This document shows, piece by piece, positions 1 to 9,157 of a stretch of DNA of 18,692 nucleotides; position 1 is the first letter of the stretch; every line of letters begins with the position of its first letter. The DNA lies in the NCBI GenBank assembly GCA_016281295.1, contig JAEEII010000083.1, positions 1-18,692 on the forward strand, written 5' to 3'. This DNA is from Bacteroidales bacterium. Its GTDB lineage: Bacteria > Bacteroidota > Bacteroidia > Bacteroidales > F082. A program made the translations under genes and the position numbers. The notes below the pieces were generated by a model. The model was not told the DNA's origin. It ran no database searches and saw nothing but the letters and a program-made list of their open reading frames with translations.

Positions 1-792
1 GAACACAGCACAGGCGCTTTGACAGGTAAGAGCTATGGCTGGGGTGGTTCTTTGATCCGTCCCGAAGCTACCGGTTTCGGTGCTATGTACTATGTTGACC
101 GTATGGTTCACCAGAAGGGTGAAACCATGGAAGGCAAGAGAGTCGCTCTGTCAGGCTTCGGTAACGTGGCTTGGGGCGCTGCCACCAAGGCTTGCGAACT
201 CGGCGCTAAAGTCGTCGCTCTGTCAGGCCCGGACGGCGTTTGCGAACTGCCCGAAGGTATCAACAAGGAAATGATCGACTACATGCTGGTCATGCGTGAC
301 TCACGCCGCAACAAGGTGGAAGACATGGCTACCAAGTTCCCCGGCAAGGCTATCTTCACTCCTGGTAAGAAGGCTTGGATGGTGAAATGCGACATCGCTT
401 GCCCGTCCGCTTTCCAAAACGAGATGAACGAAGCTGACGCTAAGGAATTGATCGCCAATGGCGTTCAGTATGTTGCTGAAATCTCCAACATGGGCTGCAC
501 GGCTGAAGCTATCGCCGCTATCCAAGGCGCTGGCATCCCGTTCGCTCCCGGCAAGGCTGTCAACGCTGGTGGCGTGGCTACCTCTGGCCTCGAAATCTGC
601 CAGAACGCCGCTCACATCAACTGGACTGCCCCCGAAGTTGACCAGAAACTGCACAAGATCATGAACGACATCTATGACATGTGCGTCGAGTACGGCAAAC
701 AAGCTGATGGTACCATTAACTACGTTAAGGGCGCCAACATCGCCGGCTTCATGCGCGTGGCTAAAGCTATGCTCGCTCAGGGTATCATCTAA
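1..792 (+). CDS. gdhA: NADP-type glutamate dehydrogenase, C-terminal part (5' end outside window)
   Basis: Cytoplasmic enzyme that interconverts 2-oxoglutarate plus ammonium and glutamate, a main route of ammonium assimilation. The reading frame is open from base 1, so about 263 C-terminal residues of a protein usually near 445 residues are present. The first visible residues include LTGKSYGWGGSLIRPEATG, a signature of hexameric bacterial GDHs. It is followed by the Rossmann dinucleotide-binding segment (VALSGFGNVAWGAA) and the late active-site stretch NAGGVATSGLEICQN. The substrate-binding N-terminal domain with the catalytic lysines lies upstream of the window. A TTG at base 19 is only an internal codon and not a start. 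Codon use is strongly biased (many GCT, GGC, AAG), as expected for a highly expressed gene. The strong terminator just downstream suggests this is the last gene of its transcript. NADP rather than NAD preference is inferred from family resemblance. Confidence 0.96.
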   Translation, partial: EHSTGALTGKSYGWGGSLIRPEATGFGAMYYVDRMVHQKGETMEGKRVALSGFGNVAWGAATKACELGAKVVALSGPDGVCELPEGINKEMIDYMLVMRDSRRNKVEDMATKFPGKAIFTPGKKAWMVKCDIACPSAFQNEMNEADAKELIANGVQYVAEISNMGCTAEAIAAIQGAGIPFAPGKAVNAGGVATSGLEICQNAAHINWTAPEVDQKLHKIMNDIYDMCVEYGKQADGTINYVKGANIAGFMRVAKAMLAQGII

Positions 793-816
793 TCCCAAAG
801 TTCGAAAAGGTTATTC

Positions 817-852
817 GCAAAGGCGGCCGTGAGGTCGCCTTTGCTTTTTTTT
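817..852 (+). terminator. Intrinsic terminator of gdhA
   Basis: A 12-bp stem (817-828 with 833-844, one G-T wobble) closes a GTGA loop and is followed directly by eight T residues (845-852). It begins 25 bases after the gdhA stop codon. This is the clearest rho-independent terminator in the window. Confidence 0.93.
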
Positions 853-868
853 GAATAAAACTAAGAAA

Positions 869-896
869 TTACGTAAAAAACGTTACGTAAAAAACG
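869..896. repeat. Tandem 14-bp repeat containing the palindrome TTACGTAA
   Basis: Two perfect, directly adjacent copies of a 14-base unit (TTACGTAAAAAACG) occupy 869-882 and 883-896. Each begins with the 8-bp palindrome TTACGTAA. The array ends 19 bases upstream of the -7 box of the ATPase gene, so it covers the position of the -33 region. That placement is typical of an operator, but no regulator is encoded nearby. Confidence 0.7.
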
Positions 897-915
897 TATT
901 ATTCAAAAATATTAT

Positions 916-923
916 TAATTTTG
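916..923 (+). promoter_or_regulatory. Probable -7 box of the ATPase-Nudix operon
   Basis: TAATTTTG matches the Bacteroidota -7 consensus TAnnTTTG and lies 28 bases upstream of the ATG at 952. No TTG is found about 19 bases upstream, where the -33 element should be. That position is next to the 14-bp tandem repeat, so the promoter may depend on an activator or simply be weak. Confidence 0.55.
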
Positions 924-951
924 CATTGTGAAACAATAAACGTGACGTTTT

Positions 952-2073
952 ATGCTGAAAAATCCATTCGTTACCTTAGGTTATGAAGGACCAGACTACT
1001 TCTGTGATAGGGAAGAAGAAACCGCTAAACTCACGTGCCTTCTGACCAATGGCAACAACGTGGTGCTGATGTCACCTCGCCGCTTGGGTAAGACAGGTTT
1101 GCTTTATCATGTTTTTCAACAGAAAGAGATCCAAAAATCATGGTATGCTTTTATTGTTGATATTTATTCGACAAAAAGCCTGAACGAACTGGTGACTGAG
1201 ATGGGGAAAGTGATGCTGAATACCCTTCATTCGAAAGGGAAAAGGAAGATGGAAAAATTCCTGAGCGTAGTAAGCTCGTTGAAGCCTAGCGTGAGCTTCG
1301 ATTCCATGGAGAACCCATCGTGGAATGTGGAGATGGGTACCATCCAATCCCCTAACCATACGCTGGAGCAAATTTTTTCTTACATTGAACACTCAGAGCA
1401 TCCATGCCTTGTCGCCATTGATGAATTCCAACAGATAGCTTATTATCCTGAAAAGAATGTGGAGGCTGTGTTGAGAACTCATATCCAACGTTGCCACAAC
1501 GCTCAGTTTGTTTTTTCAGGCTCTGAACGTCATCTGCTCTCAGAAATGTTCTTCTCTCCCGCACGCCCGTTTTACGCCTCCACTTCCACACTTAGTTTGG
1601 AATCCATCAGTTTGGAAAAATACGTTGAATTTGCCGAAAGGCATTTCGAAAACGCCGAGAAACATCTCGATGATGGAGTCGTTGATGCTATTTACGAGCG
1701 TTTCGAGGGTGTTACCTGGTATGTCCAAAAGGTGCTCAATTACCTGTTTGCTGATACCATGAGAGGTGAAAGATGCGGAATAGAAAGCGTTGATGTGGCC
1801 GTGAATGATATTGTAAAGGATAGTAGTACGATCTATGCCGATTTGTTGTATCAACTGACGCTGAAACAAAAAGAACTATTGATGGCCATCAATAATGAGG
1901 GAAAAGCAAAAGCCATTATGGGATCCAAGTTCCTAAAAAAATATCATCTGTCGGCAGCGAGCTCGGTTCAAACCACCATTAAATCGTTGATGGAAAAACA
2001 GTTGGTTACATGTCATTTGGGTATTTATGAAGTATATGACAAATTTTTTGGTATCTGGCTGTCAAGACTATGA
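952..2073 (+). CDS. P-loop ATPase of the archaeal-ATPase/DEXX-like family
   Basis: A 373-residue cytoplasmic ATPase of a type found in many copies in Bacteroidota and archaea. The P-loop is SPRRLGKTG at residues 41-49, with the catalytic-site lysine at 47. The first glycine of the classical Walker A is replaced by serine, a variant I recall as usual in this group. Walker B is LVAIDEF (about 153-159, acidic pair D157-E158). A sensor-like segment FVFSGSERHLL lies near 187-196. The C-terminal ~80 residues look like the winged-helix domain typical of the family (about 290-373). The ATG at 952 gives the expected N-terminus and lies 28 bases below a -7 box. Its TGA overlaps the ATG of the Nudix gene, so the two are probably translationally coupled. 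The substrate or partner is unknown. No endonuclease-like C-terminus is visible, unlike in some relatives. Confidence 0.85.
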   Translation: MLKNPFVTLGYEGPDYFCDREEETAKLTCLLTNGNNVVLMSPRRLGKTGLLYHVFQQKEIQKSWYAFIVDIYSTKSLNELVTEMGKVMLNTLHSKGKRKMEKFLSVVSSLKPSVSFDSMENPSWNVEMGTIQSPNHTLEQIFSYIEHSEHPCLVAIDEFQQIAYYPEKNVEAVLRTHIQRCHNAQFVFSGSERHLLSEMFFSPARPFYASTSTLSLESISLEKYVEFAERHFENAEKHLDDGVVDAIYERFEGVTWYVQKVLNYLFADTMRGERCGIESVDVAVNDIVKDSSTIYADLLYQLTLKQKELLMAINNEGKAKAIMGSKFLKKYHLSAASSVQTTIKSLMEKQLVTCHLGIYEVYDKFFGIWLSRL

Positions 2074-2540
2074 AACAAACCACCCTCTGCTATCTGGAAC
2101 GAGGTGACCAATACCTCATGCTCCATCGCACCAAAAAAGAAAACGACCTCAACCACGACAAATGGCTTGGCGTGGGAGGAAAATTCGAGGAGGGCGAAAG
2201 CCCCGAGGAATGTATGCTCCGCGAAGTGTGGGAAGAGACCGGCTTCACCGTCACCCAATGGCGCTATTGCGGCATCGTCACCTTCGTCTCCGATATCTGG
2301 GAGAGCGAACACATGCATCTCTTTGTCTGCACCGACTGGACCGGCGAACAGATTGAGTGTAATGAAGGTGACCTCGAATGGATTGAAAAACAACGTCTTC
2401 TGGAACTAACAATGTGGGAGGGTGATAAAATTTTCCTCCGCCTCATCGACCAACAATCTCCTTTCTTCTCCCTGAAACTGACCTACCATGGCGACGATCT
2501 GCAAGAGGCAGTGCTCAACGGGAAAATCATAAAAAGCTGA
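2070..2540 (+). CDS. Nudix hydrolase, MutT/8-oxo-dGTP diphosphatase-like
   Basis: A 156-residue cytoplasmic Nudix hydrolase. The full Nudix box GX5EX7REUXEEXGU is present: G37, E43, then R51-E52-V53, E55-E56 and G58-F59, so the metal-binding glutamates are intact. The preceding segment (residues 22-36, ending KWLGVGG) resembles the MutX/MTH1 branch, which hydrolyses 8-oxo-dGTP and related oxidised purine nucleotides to the monophosphate. The exact substrate cannot be read from the sequence. Length is normal for the family. The ATG overlaps the upstream ATPase stop in an ATGA arrangement, so expression is probably coupled to the ATPase. No separate promoter is visible. Confidence 0.9.
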   Translation: MKQTTLCYLERGDQYLMLHRTKKENDLNHDKWLGVGGKFEEGESPEECMLREVWEETGFTVTQWRYCGIVTFVSDIWESEHMHLFVCTDWTGEQIECNEGDLEWIEKQRLLELTMWEGDKIFLRLIDQQSPFFSLKLTYHGDDLQEAVLNGKIIKS

Positions 2541-2570
2541 GCCATTGGCATCATATTTGCAAAAAATGCT

Positions 2571-2578
2571 TATTTTTG
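2571..2578 (+). promoter_or_regulatory. Possible -7 box for the envelope operon
   Basis: TATTTTTG matches the TAnnTTTG consensus and lies 16 bases upstream of the ATG at 2595. There is no TTG at the right spacing. The 54-base gap also contains an inverted repeat (TTTGC at 2556-2560, GCAAA at 2579-2583). The implied 5' leader would be only about 10 bases, so the assignment is tentative. Confidence 0.4.
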
Positions 2579-2594
2579 GCAAAATTATTTTTTT

Positions 2595-5500
2595 ATGATG
2601 AAACAGGTGCTTAGATTCCTCGCGGTGATAGCACTCGCTCTCGTGGCCGGGTCTTCACACGCACAAACGAATTTGTTGGCAGGACATAATTGCGATTTCC
2701 AGATTTCCGACGTAAGTTGGCCGAGTGATCCGGTTATTTATACGGATTACACATATTACTATGAACAGTCACAAGCCTATCATTTCCTTCAAACTGGAGG
2801 CGCCGATGGTCATGGCAGCGGAAAAATCTTTGTGACCGCACAAGCCAATAATGCCAACGGCAGTTTTTTCCCATGTGACGGGCATCCGTCGGGGCATTCC
2901 GCTGAGAAATTCTTGGCAGTGAATGGTTTTGGCGGAAACTTAACCCAAACGAACTATCTTTACACTACGGGGGCCCCCAATAGCAGTAAAATCATCCAAT
3001 ACACCCTACAGGTGGAGCCGAACATGTTCTATGATTTTACTTTTTGGGCCACCCATCTTTCCAATGGAAGTCATACGCTGCTTCCCGCACTTGATGCCAA
3101 GGTTAAATTCCGTGTAGAATGCAATAACACCACAGTGCTTTTGGACAACAACCAGACCTCTTGGGAACCTACCCTTCATCAAGGTGAACGGTATTGGGAA
3201 CAGTCGCCAGTCTTTCGTTGTCTGAGCAATGCGAATGGCCAGCTGAAGATAGCTCTTTACGATGAATGCCTTTGGATCTCTGATTATGGTGATGACTTCG
3301 GCATTGACGATGCCAGCCTGGTGAGGGAAAACTATGCCGTCAATCCTCATCTTTTCGCTGTGACTGGATGCACCGGTTCATTTGACCCTATCGAGGTGTT
3401 GCCTCATGTGGAGTTCACCGAACCTGCGGATCAGCCTAACCTGCCTGCCGTGATCCAGATACGAAGAAGCGCATCCTCGAGCTGGGTTGATGCCATGACT
3501 CCAATACAAACCTATCACGGTACCGCCTATCTCGGTAACGATAACAAGGTTTATTACACGCCTGACGAAGGTTATGTGGGAACGGATCAAATCCAGTACC
3601 GTGTGCGTAAATACGGCATCACTTCATCGGAAAAAAATATTAATATCACTGTCATTTCCTCTCCCTCGAATTTCGTGGTCTCTGGTTTTCCTCAAGATGG
3701 CTATTGGTGCAAGGGTGATGCGTTTCCCATGTTCACTGCCTCATGTAATAATAACGGGGGTGAGCTTTGGAACTCTGAATGCTATTGGGAATGGACGGAA
3801 TCCTTTGGCCAACCGTGGAATTTGCTTAATTTCAACAATTTCCCCAATAGCTCCAGCTGTCATGATTATTATGTGCGTTATAGGGCTGAGAACGCCTGCG
3901 GTTTCGCCTATAGTGACACGCTATTGCTGAAAATATGTGATGACCCTGTGCTGAACAAAACCAACATCACCGTGCCCAACACCATTTGTGAAGGGGGTTC
4001 GCTGCCCGACAGTTATTTGTCGCAGGTGGATGTGAGCGATTGGAAAAACGATGTGGGTGTCAAAGGATGGCAGGTGAAGCATGGCAATGGCAGCTGGATG
4101 GATATCGGTGACGCGGTGCTTGCCCAGGGGGATAAACTGCGTTATCATGCGCAGAACCATTGTGGTGAGGTGGTGACGGATGAAGTCACCATCAGTGTCA
4201 CTGCGGGTCCTGAGTTCACCCAACCGACTCCTGCTTTCGATGCTTATTATTGTGTTGGAGAAACCTTGAATCTGTCGGCGCAATCCACGCCGAGTTATAT
4301 AACCAACAACATTAACGTTTCGGAACACTATTGGGTTCGTTCAGAGGATGGAGGTAATACATACTCAAAAATCAATGGCAATCCCTCCCTTGACTTGAGC
4401 TGGGATGGCAACTGGATCTGCTATCGTCTGGTCTGTGCGTGTGGAACGGTAAACAGTCCATATCCTGTTGTTCTTCATGTATATGGGAACCCTGAGTTCT
4501 CAGAGGAGTTGGCTCCTTTTGAAGCGGTGTTCTGTGCGGGTGATGTGCTTTCGGCGAATGACCTTCAGACTCCGGCCTATGCTGGTGCTCCTGGCACGAG
4601 TTCGCTTTGGCAAATCTCCACTGGCACATCTCAGAATAATTACGAGACCTTGAATCTGCCTAAGACCTTGAGTCGGGCTGACAATGGCAAATGGGTACGT
4701 CATTATGCCATCAGCGGATGCGGTGACACGCCCAGTAATGCGGAGCAGCTGTCTGTCAACGACAAGGCTACGCTGAACACGATGTCAATCAACGCTCCGG
4801 CAGCCATCTGCTTAGGAGGGGCTCTCCCGTCGAGTTTTTCCAATCAGGTGCATGTCACCGAATGGAACGGTGATGAAGGCGTGGCTGGCTGGTGGATCAA
4901 ACATCCTGGTGGAGACTGGGAGGAACTTACCTCGGACACTGAGCTGCAAGACGGCGATCAGGTGAAATACCAAGCCACCAACGGTTGTGGTTCTGTGTCA
5001 ACCAACACCGTGACGCTTGAGGTCTCTGAGGGCCCGATTTTGCAGTCAACGCCTGCCTTTGCCTCTTATTTTTGTGTTGGTGATGAGCTGGTGTTCCCAG
5101 AGGCTCCGGGCTATAACCCCAATGGCTTGACGGTGCTGCCAGGTAGCAGCTATTGGGCGTTTTCGGACGAGGAGGGAGTCTCTTATACCCCGATCGAAGG
5201 AACGCCTATCCTCGATGAGGAATGGAATGGCCGCCTGATTCGTTACCATTTGGCCTATCAATGTGACGGTCAAACTGTCTATGCTTACAGCCCAAATCCG
5301 TATTCATTGACGGTTTATGGTGAGCCATCCTTGATAGCTCCCGACTCCATACCGGTTGCGCTTGATACTGTTTGTTGGGGCACGTCGTTGTCAGAGGTGC
5401 TTCCCGAGGGCTTCTCGCCTTGTGAGGATTGCCATTACGACAGCTATGGATGGGAGATTAGTGAGGCACCAGGCTCCATGGAGTTTGTCCGGGTCGATAA

Positions 5501-8396
5501 TCCTGATACCTATCTGTTACCTGTGACCGATAATGGCTGTTGGGTTCGTTTCTATGTTGATGGTTGCGGTGAGCCTGCCACCAGCGAACTGATGCGTCTT
5601 TCCGTCGGTGATGCGCCTTCGCTGTATCCTGAAACCATTACCAACTTGCCCAACGAGGTGTGTGAGGGTACTTCAGTGGGCTCTTTGATAGCGAATGGGA
5701 TGCTCACCGAGATTTCAGTGGGCAACTGGCATCTCTTTGATGACCCCAATGACCCTGTCGATCCCAGCTATGAGCGTTGGGAGGTGAACTATAACGGTCA
5801 ATGGATTCCTTTGTCCAACTTCGAGATGGCTTATAACGGCTGTTTGATCCGCTATGTGGCTCACAACCATTGTGGCACCAGTGAGGTCGTTGCATCATCA
5901 CCCATCGCCGTTGTCGAGGGGCCGTCATTCGTCGCTCCGACAGAGCAGCTCCCGTTTGAAGAGCGTTACTGTGTAACTGACCTGCTTTATCTCCCCCCGG
6001 CTCCTGCATACGTGGATCCATATAATAACATCACCGATGCTTATTGGGCTTATTCATACGACGGCATCTATTTCTCAAAGATCGGTGTTGAGGATCCGGT
6101 GCTGACTGATAACTGGCATGGAAGATATATCTCATACGTGCTGGAAAGCGACTGTGGTGGCATCGTTGTGTATTCCACACCGTTCCAGCTCTATGTGGTG
6201 GGCACCCCCGAAGTGCTTTCCGCCGTCGTTGAGCCGACGACATTGTGCGAAGGGGAGTTCCTGACGACAGCCGAGGTGGATGTTGACTGGAAGAACGGGT
6301 CGGACAACGGCACCTCTTCTTGGCAGTATGCGCCAGAGGATGATCCTTATAATTTGCAGGATTTCGATCCTCGTGTGGAGACACTTCCTCCTGGAATCAA
6401 TACGGTGAGATATCGTGCGGATAACGGATGCTACACCCCGGGAAGCAGTGAGCTCTTCTTGATTGAAGTGACCCCACTTCCGCATTTCACCGATAATGCG
6501 CCGTTGGATTTGCCGGGCTATTGTGAGGGTACTGCATTGACCCTTCCCGCGGCTCCGGAAACAGAGGGTTATGTCGAGGGTGAAGGTGTCTGGCAAATCA
6601 GTGCCGGTACCAATCAAAACGGCCCATATCTCGATGTGACCAATGCGCCACTCACGGCCCAGGATGAAGGGAAGTGGCTGAAATATTCTGTGACAGGATG
6701 TAATGGACTTCCCATCTCCAAATACGGGGAAATCCACATCATCGGCTTGCCATACGCCGAGTTTGAAATCACAGATAACCTTTGCAGGGGACAATATCTC
6801 AATCCACAGGTCTTGAACGTGTCATCGAACATTGACTATGTCCTTTGGAGATACACCGACAGCCAAGGAAACACGGTGACGTTCTCTCCTGTGAATGATC
6901 CATTTATGACGCTGGGTGATTTCTATGTGTCGTGGGCTGCGGTAAATTCCTGCAACGAAGACCATCCTGAATTTAGCGTTCCCAAACATGTCGAGGTCGT
7001 TCAAGGTCCTGAGTTTGCCTCGGTGAGCTGGCCGAGCACCGTGTCGGTATGTTCCGGGATGTCGTTGTCGGAGGTGCTTTCCACCTATAACATAGACACT
7101 CCTCTGCTCACGGATCCTGATTATCAACCTGCTCCTCAGCTTCTGGGCTGGTATCTCAAATACCAAGATGAGAATAACTTCACACACTTTGATCCCATGA
7201 ACATGACTCAGGTCATCACGGAGCGTTATCAAGGTTACGAACTGTGCTATGCCATGAAGGGGGATTGTAGTAATGATCCTATTTACAGCCAAAGTTTTGG
7301 CCTTTTGGTGAAGGGTCGCCCAGTCATCACCACGATGAGCGTGTCCGACCATTTCTGCAGCGGTGAGTCATTCCCGCCTGCTGACTTCCAAGTGGAGGTC
7401 GATGACCATCAAAGTGCCTACACCTCAAGGTGGCAACGGTTGGACGGCGGCAGCTGGACGGATATCCCGGGTCAGAGTTTCACCATCGACAATGGCTATG
7501 ATGGTGCACAGGTGCGTTATGTCATCTCTTCGTCGGACTGTGATTTCGAGCTCTCAGCAAGCAATCCTGTCACCCTTCATGTGACGGGGACACCGGAGAT
7601 CTTGAATGACATACAAGCCTCGGTGGGCGTGTGTGCTGATGGCGCGCTGGTGATTGCCGAACCAGAGGTGGCTTGGCATAATACAGAGCCTGAAATAGGA
7701 GAATGGCAGGTCTGTGCTACCGAGAATGGCAATTACGGTGTCGGTCCCTTTGGCGCGGATGGAGTGATGTTCGACATGGGTCAAGTGGCGTGGTATTTCA
7801 ATGGATGGTACCTGCGTTATCATGTAGAAGGTTGCAATGATGAAAACAATAGCAATGCGGCTAAAATCACGGTGTTCGAGTCATCGGAGGTGCAAATCAC
7901 CGGCGTGTCTCAGGCAGCGGTGATGAACAGCTTCTGGCCAGGTGTGTATTACTATTACACCGATGTGGATGGAAGCGCCTTGAACTGGACGTTGACCCCC
8001 GAGATATGGCCGTACCAAGACACCATCATCAATGGGAAGAGCTGTTGCCAGGTCATCGTGACACAAAAAGGACAGGCTGTCTTGTCAGCATCCGTGGGCG
8101 ACGGCTCCTGCGGCTCTGATTCGTTCTTCATCAACGCCACGCCGTTTGGGGTGGAGGAGAACGAGGCCGTTAAGATGGAACTCTATCCTAATCCTGCCCG
8201 TCATGCCGTCACGGTGGTCTCAGAAGCGATTCAGAGCATCACGGTGTATAATATGCTGGGACAACCGGTGAAGTCCATCGAATGCCTTGCCGATGACAGC
8301 GTCAGTTTCAGTGTCGCCGACCTTCCAGAAGCACTCTATTTGGTGGAAGTTCACACGAAAAAAGGCAATAAAACCCTGTTGTTGTCCGTTATGTAA
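2595..8396 (+). CDS. Giant secreted repeat protein with type IX secretion sorting domain
   Basis: A 1933-residue exported protein. Residues 1-23 form a Sec signal peptide (basic start, hydrophobic core, SHA before QTN). An N-terminal globular region, about 26-265, resembles the beta-sandwich modules that precede Ig-like repeats. A cadherin-like/Big-type module follows (about 275-353, with YYTPDEGYVGTDQIQYRV from residue 320). The bulk is 15 repeats of 87-103 residues, each beginning near a conserved C-x-G or similar motif. Their marker cysteines are at 372, 465, 553, 647, 739, 827, 927, 1023, 1126, 1218, 1310, 1397, 1486, 1588 and 1680. Most carry a second cysteine near the end (often CG), which suggests a disulfide per unit. 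They resemble PKD-like/Ig-like folds. A degenerate unit (about 1770-1852) precedes the C-terminal T9SS type A sorting domain, with YPNP at 1864-1867 and a late lGQPV motif. It is probably surface-attached or released. No catalytic motif was recognised, so an adhesive or structural role is an inference. Confidence 0.9.
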   Translation: MMKQVLRFLAVIALALVAGSSHAQTNLLAGHNCDFQISDVSWPSDPVIYTDYTYYYEQSQAYHFLQTGGADGHGSGKIFVTAQANNANGSFFPCDGHPSGHSAEKFLAVNGFGGNLTQTNYLYTTGAPNSSKIIQYTLQVEPNMFYDFTFWATHLSNGSHTLLPALDAKVKFRVECNNTTVLLDNNQTSWEPTLHQGERYWEQSPVFRCLSNANGQLKIALYDECLWISDYGDDFGIDDASLVRENYAVNPHLFAVTGCTGSFDPIEVLPHVEFTEPADQPNLPAVIQIRRSASSSWVDAMTPIQTYHGTAYLGNDNKVYYTPDEGYVGTDQIQYRVRKYGITSSEKNINITVISSPSNFVVSGFPQDGYWCKGDAFPMFTASCNNNGGELWNSECYWEWTESFGQPWNLLNFNNFPNSSSCHDYYVRYRAENACGFAYSDTLLLKICDDPVLNKTNITVPNTICEGGSLPDSYLSQVDVSDWKNDVGVKGWQVKHGNGSWMDIGDAVLAQGDKLRYHAQNHCGEVVTDEVTISVTAGPEFTQPTPAFDAYYCVGETLNLSAQSTPSYITNNINVSEHYWVRSEDGGNTYSKINGNPSLDLSWDGNWICYRLVCACGTVNSPYPVVLHVYGNPEFSEELAPFEAVFCAGDVLSANDLQTPAYAGAPGTSSLWQISTGTSQNNYETLNLPKTLSRADNGKWVRHYAISGCGDTPSNAEQLSVNDKATLNTMSINAPAAICLGGALPSSFSNQVHVTEWNGDEGVAGWWIKHPGGDWEELTSDTELQDGDQVKYQATNGCGSVSTNTVTLEVSEGPILQSTPAFASYFCVGDELVFPEAPGYNPNGLTVLPGSSYWAFSDEEGVSYTPIEGTPILDEEWNGRLIRYHLAYQCDGQTVYAYSPNPYSLTVYGEPSLIAPDSIPVALDTVCWGTSLSEVLPEGFSPCEDCHYDSYGWEISEAPGSMEFVRVDNPDTYLLPVTDNGCWVRFYVDGCGEPATSELMRLSVGDAPSLYPETITNLPNEVCEGTSVGSLIANGMLTEISVGNWHLFDDPNDPVDPSYERWEVNYNGQWIPLSNFEMAYNGCLIRYVAHNHCGTSEVVASSPIAVVEGPSFVAPTEQLPFEERYCVTDLLYLPPAPAYVDPYNNITDAYWAYSYDGIYFSKIGVEDPVLTDNWHGRYISYVLESDCGGIVVYSTPFQLYVVGTPEVLSAVVEPTTLCEGEFLTTAEVDVDWKNGSDNGTSSWQYAPEDDPYNLQDFDPRVETLPPGINTVRYRADNGCYTPGSSELFLIEVTPLPHFTDNAPLDLPGYCEGTALTLPAAPETEGYVEGEGVWQISAGTNQNGPYLDVTNAPLTAQDEGKWLKYSVTGCNGLPISKYGEIHIIGLPYAEFEITDNLCRGQYLNPQVLNVSSNIDYVLWRYTDSQGNTVTFSPVNDPFMTLGDFYVSWAAVNSCNEDHPEFSVPKHVEVVQGPEFASVSWPSTVSVCSGMSLSEVLSTYNIDTPLLTDPDYQPAPQLLGWYLKYQDENNFTHFDPMNMTQVITERYQGYELCYAMKGDCSNDPIYSQSFGLLVKGRPVITTMSVSDHFCSGESFPPADFQVEVDDHQSAYTSRWQRLDGGSWTDIPGQSFTIDNGYDGAQVRYVISSSDCDFELSASNPVTLHVTGTPEILNDIQASVGVCADGALVIAEPEVAWHNTEPEIGEWQVCATENGNYGVGPFGADGVMFDMGQVAWYFNGWYLRYHVEGCNDENNSNAAKITVFESSEVQITGVSQAAVMNSFWPGVYYYYTDVDGSALNWTLTPEIWPYQDTIINGKSCCQVIVTQKGQAVLSASVGDGSCGSDSFFINATPFGVEENEAVKMELYPNPARHAVTVVSEAIQSITVYNMLGQPVKSIECLADDSVSFSVADLPEALYLVEVHTKKGNKTLLLSVM

Positions 8397-8416
8397 AATA
8401 ATTGCAGATGCCATTA

Positions 8417-9157
8417 ATGAATAAGATGAATATAAGGAAGCTGCGGCTTTTCGTTGTCTTGCTCTTGCCGTTGTTTGCTGTCGGATGTCTCAAAGAGGAT
8501 CCCAGTAACCAAACACTCGTGTTGTTCGGCGAGGAGGGATATGTGAAAGATTTTGAGGAAGTCTTTGGAAGGCCGGCGCATGAGAGCATGAATGTCAATT
8601 TGGACATCTACCCCCCGGATGTGAGAGGGGAGTTTGAGTTCGCTAACCGTGAATGTGTCTATCCCTCTGGTATCGGGAATCCTGATGACAAAGTGTATTT
8701 CCGCTTCGGTGGCGATTTCACTCATTGGAACGACTATATGCATGGACAACAGCATCTGATCACCCATTGTGATGTCTTGATTCCTGGTTTGGACTTAAAT
8801 TCGGAGCAATTCCATGCTGACACAGCCTACGTGAAAGGCAATGGTGACCAGTTTGTGGTTTATCTTCAACGGAAACAGTTGGTGAGAGTCCCATTAGGAA
8901 ACAAGTTCCTGCGCTATTGGCTCACGCAAGGCATTGCCATCTCGGGAAGAAGGACGGATGGACATAGCAATATCACCAATGCCCGGCTGGCCTTATACAA
9001 TATTGATATTAAAATCGATAACCCTGGTGAATTTGAGGCGGAGGTGCTGGAGGCGGTGAATTCCATGAAAGGCAAGCTTTTCGTATATAAGGATTCAGAT
9101 GACACGACCCGATACAACACCAACAGTAACCAGCCGTTCGTCAACTGGGATAATTAG
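8417..9157 (+). CDS. Predicted lipoprotein, function unknown
   Basis: A lipoprotein of about 246 residues that I do not recognise. A basic N-terminus and a hydrophobic stretch lead to the lipobox AVGC, with the modified cysteine at residue 24 of this start. The residues after it are LKEDP. A lysine followed by two acidic residues just after the cysteine resembles the lipoprotein export signal that sends lipoproteins to the cell surface in Bacteroidota, so surface exposure is plausible. ATG codons at 8408, 8417 and 8426, and a TTG at 8402, are all in frame. I chose 8417 for a normal-length signal peptide; 8426 is equally possible. The gene starts about 20 bases after the giant T9SS protein and the next gene follows closely, so it is very likely in the same transcript. 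No catalytic motif is visible. Confidence 0.75.
   Translation: MNKMNIRKLRLFVVLLLPLFAVGCLKEDPSNQTLVLFGEEGYVKDFEEVFGRPAHESMNVNLDIYPPDVRGEFEFANRECVYPSGIGNPDDKVYFRFGGDFTHWNDYMHGQQHLITHCDVLIPGLDLNSEQFHADTAYVKGNGDQFVVYLQRKQLVRVPLGNKFLRYWLTQGIAISGRRTDGHSNITNARLALYNIDIKIDNPGEFEAEVLEAVNSMKGKLFVYKDSDDTTRYNTNSNQPFVNWDN

Noticed and set aside
6132..6794. 220-codon minus-strand frame inside the giant secreted protein gene
   Set aside because: It is antisense to conserved repeats of the T9SS protein, has no promoter or start context, and its composition is what complementing the repeats would give.
8402..8416. TTG start of the first lipoprotein gene
   Set aside because: Three in-frame ATG codons follow within 24 bases and give a more normal signal peptide length before the lipobox cysteine.
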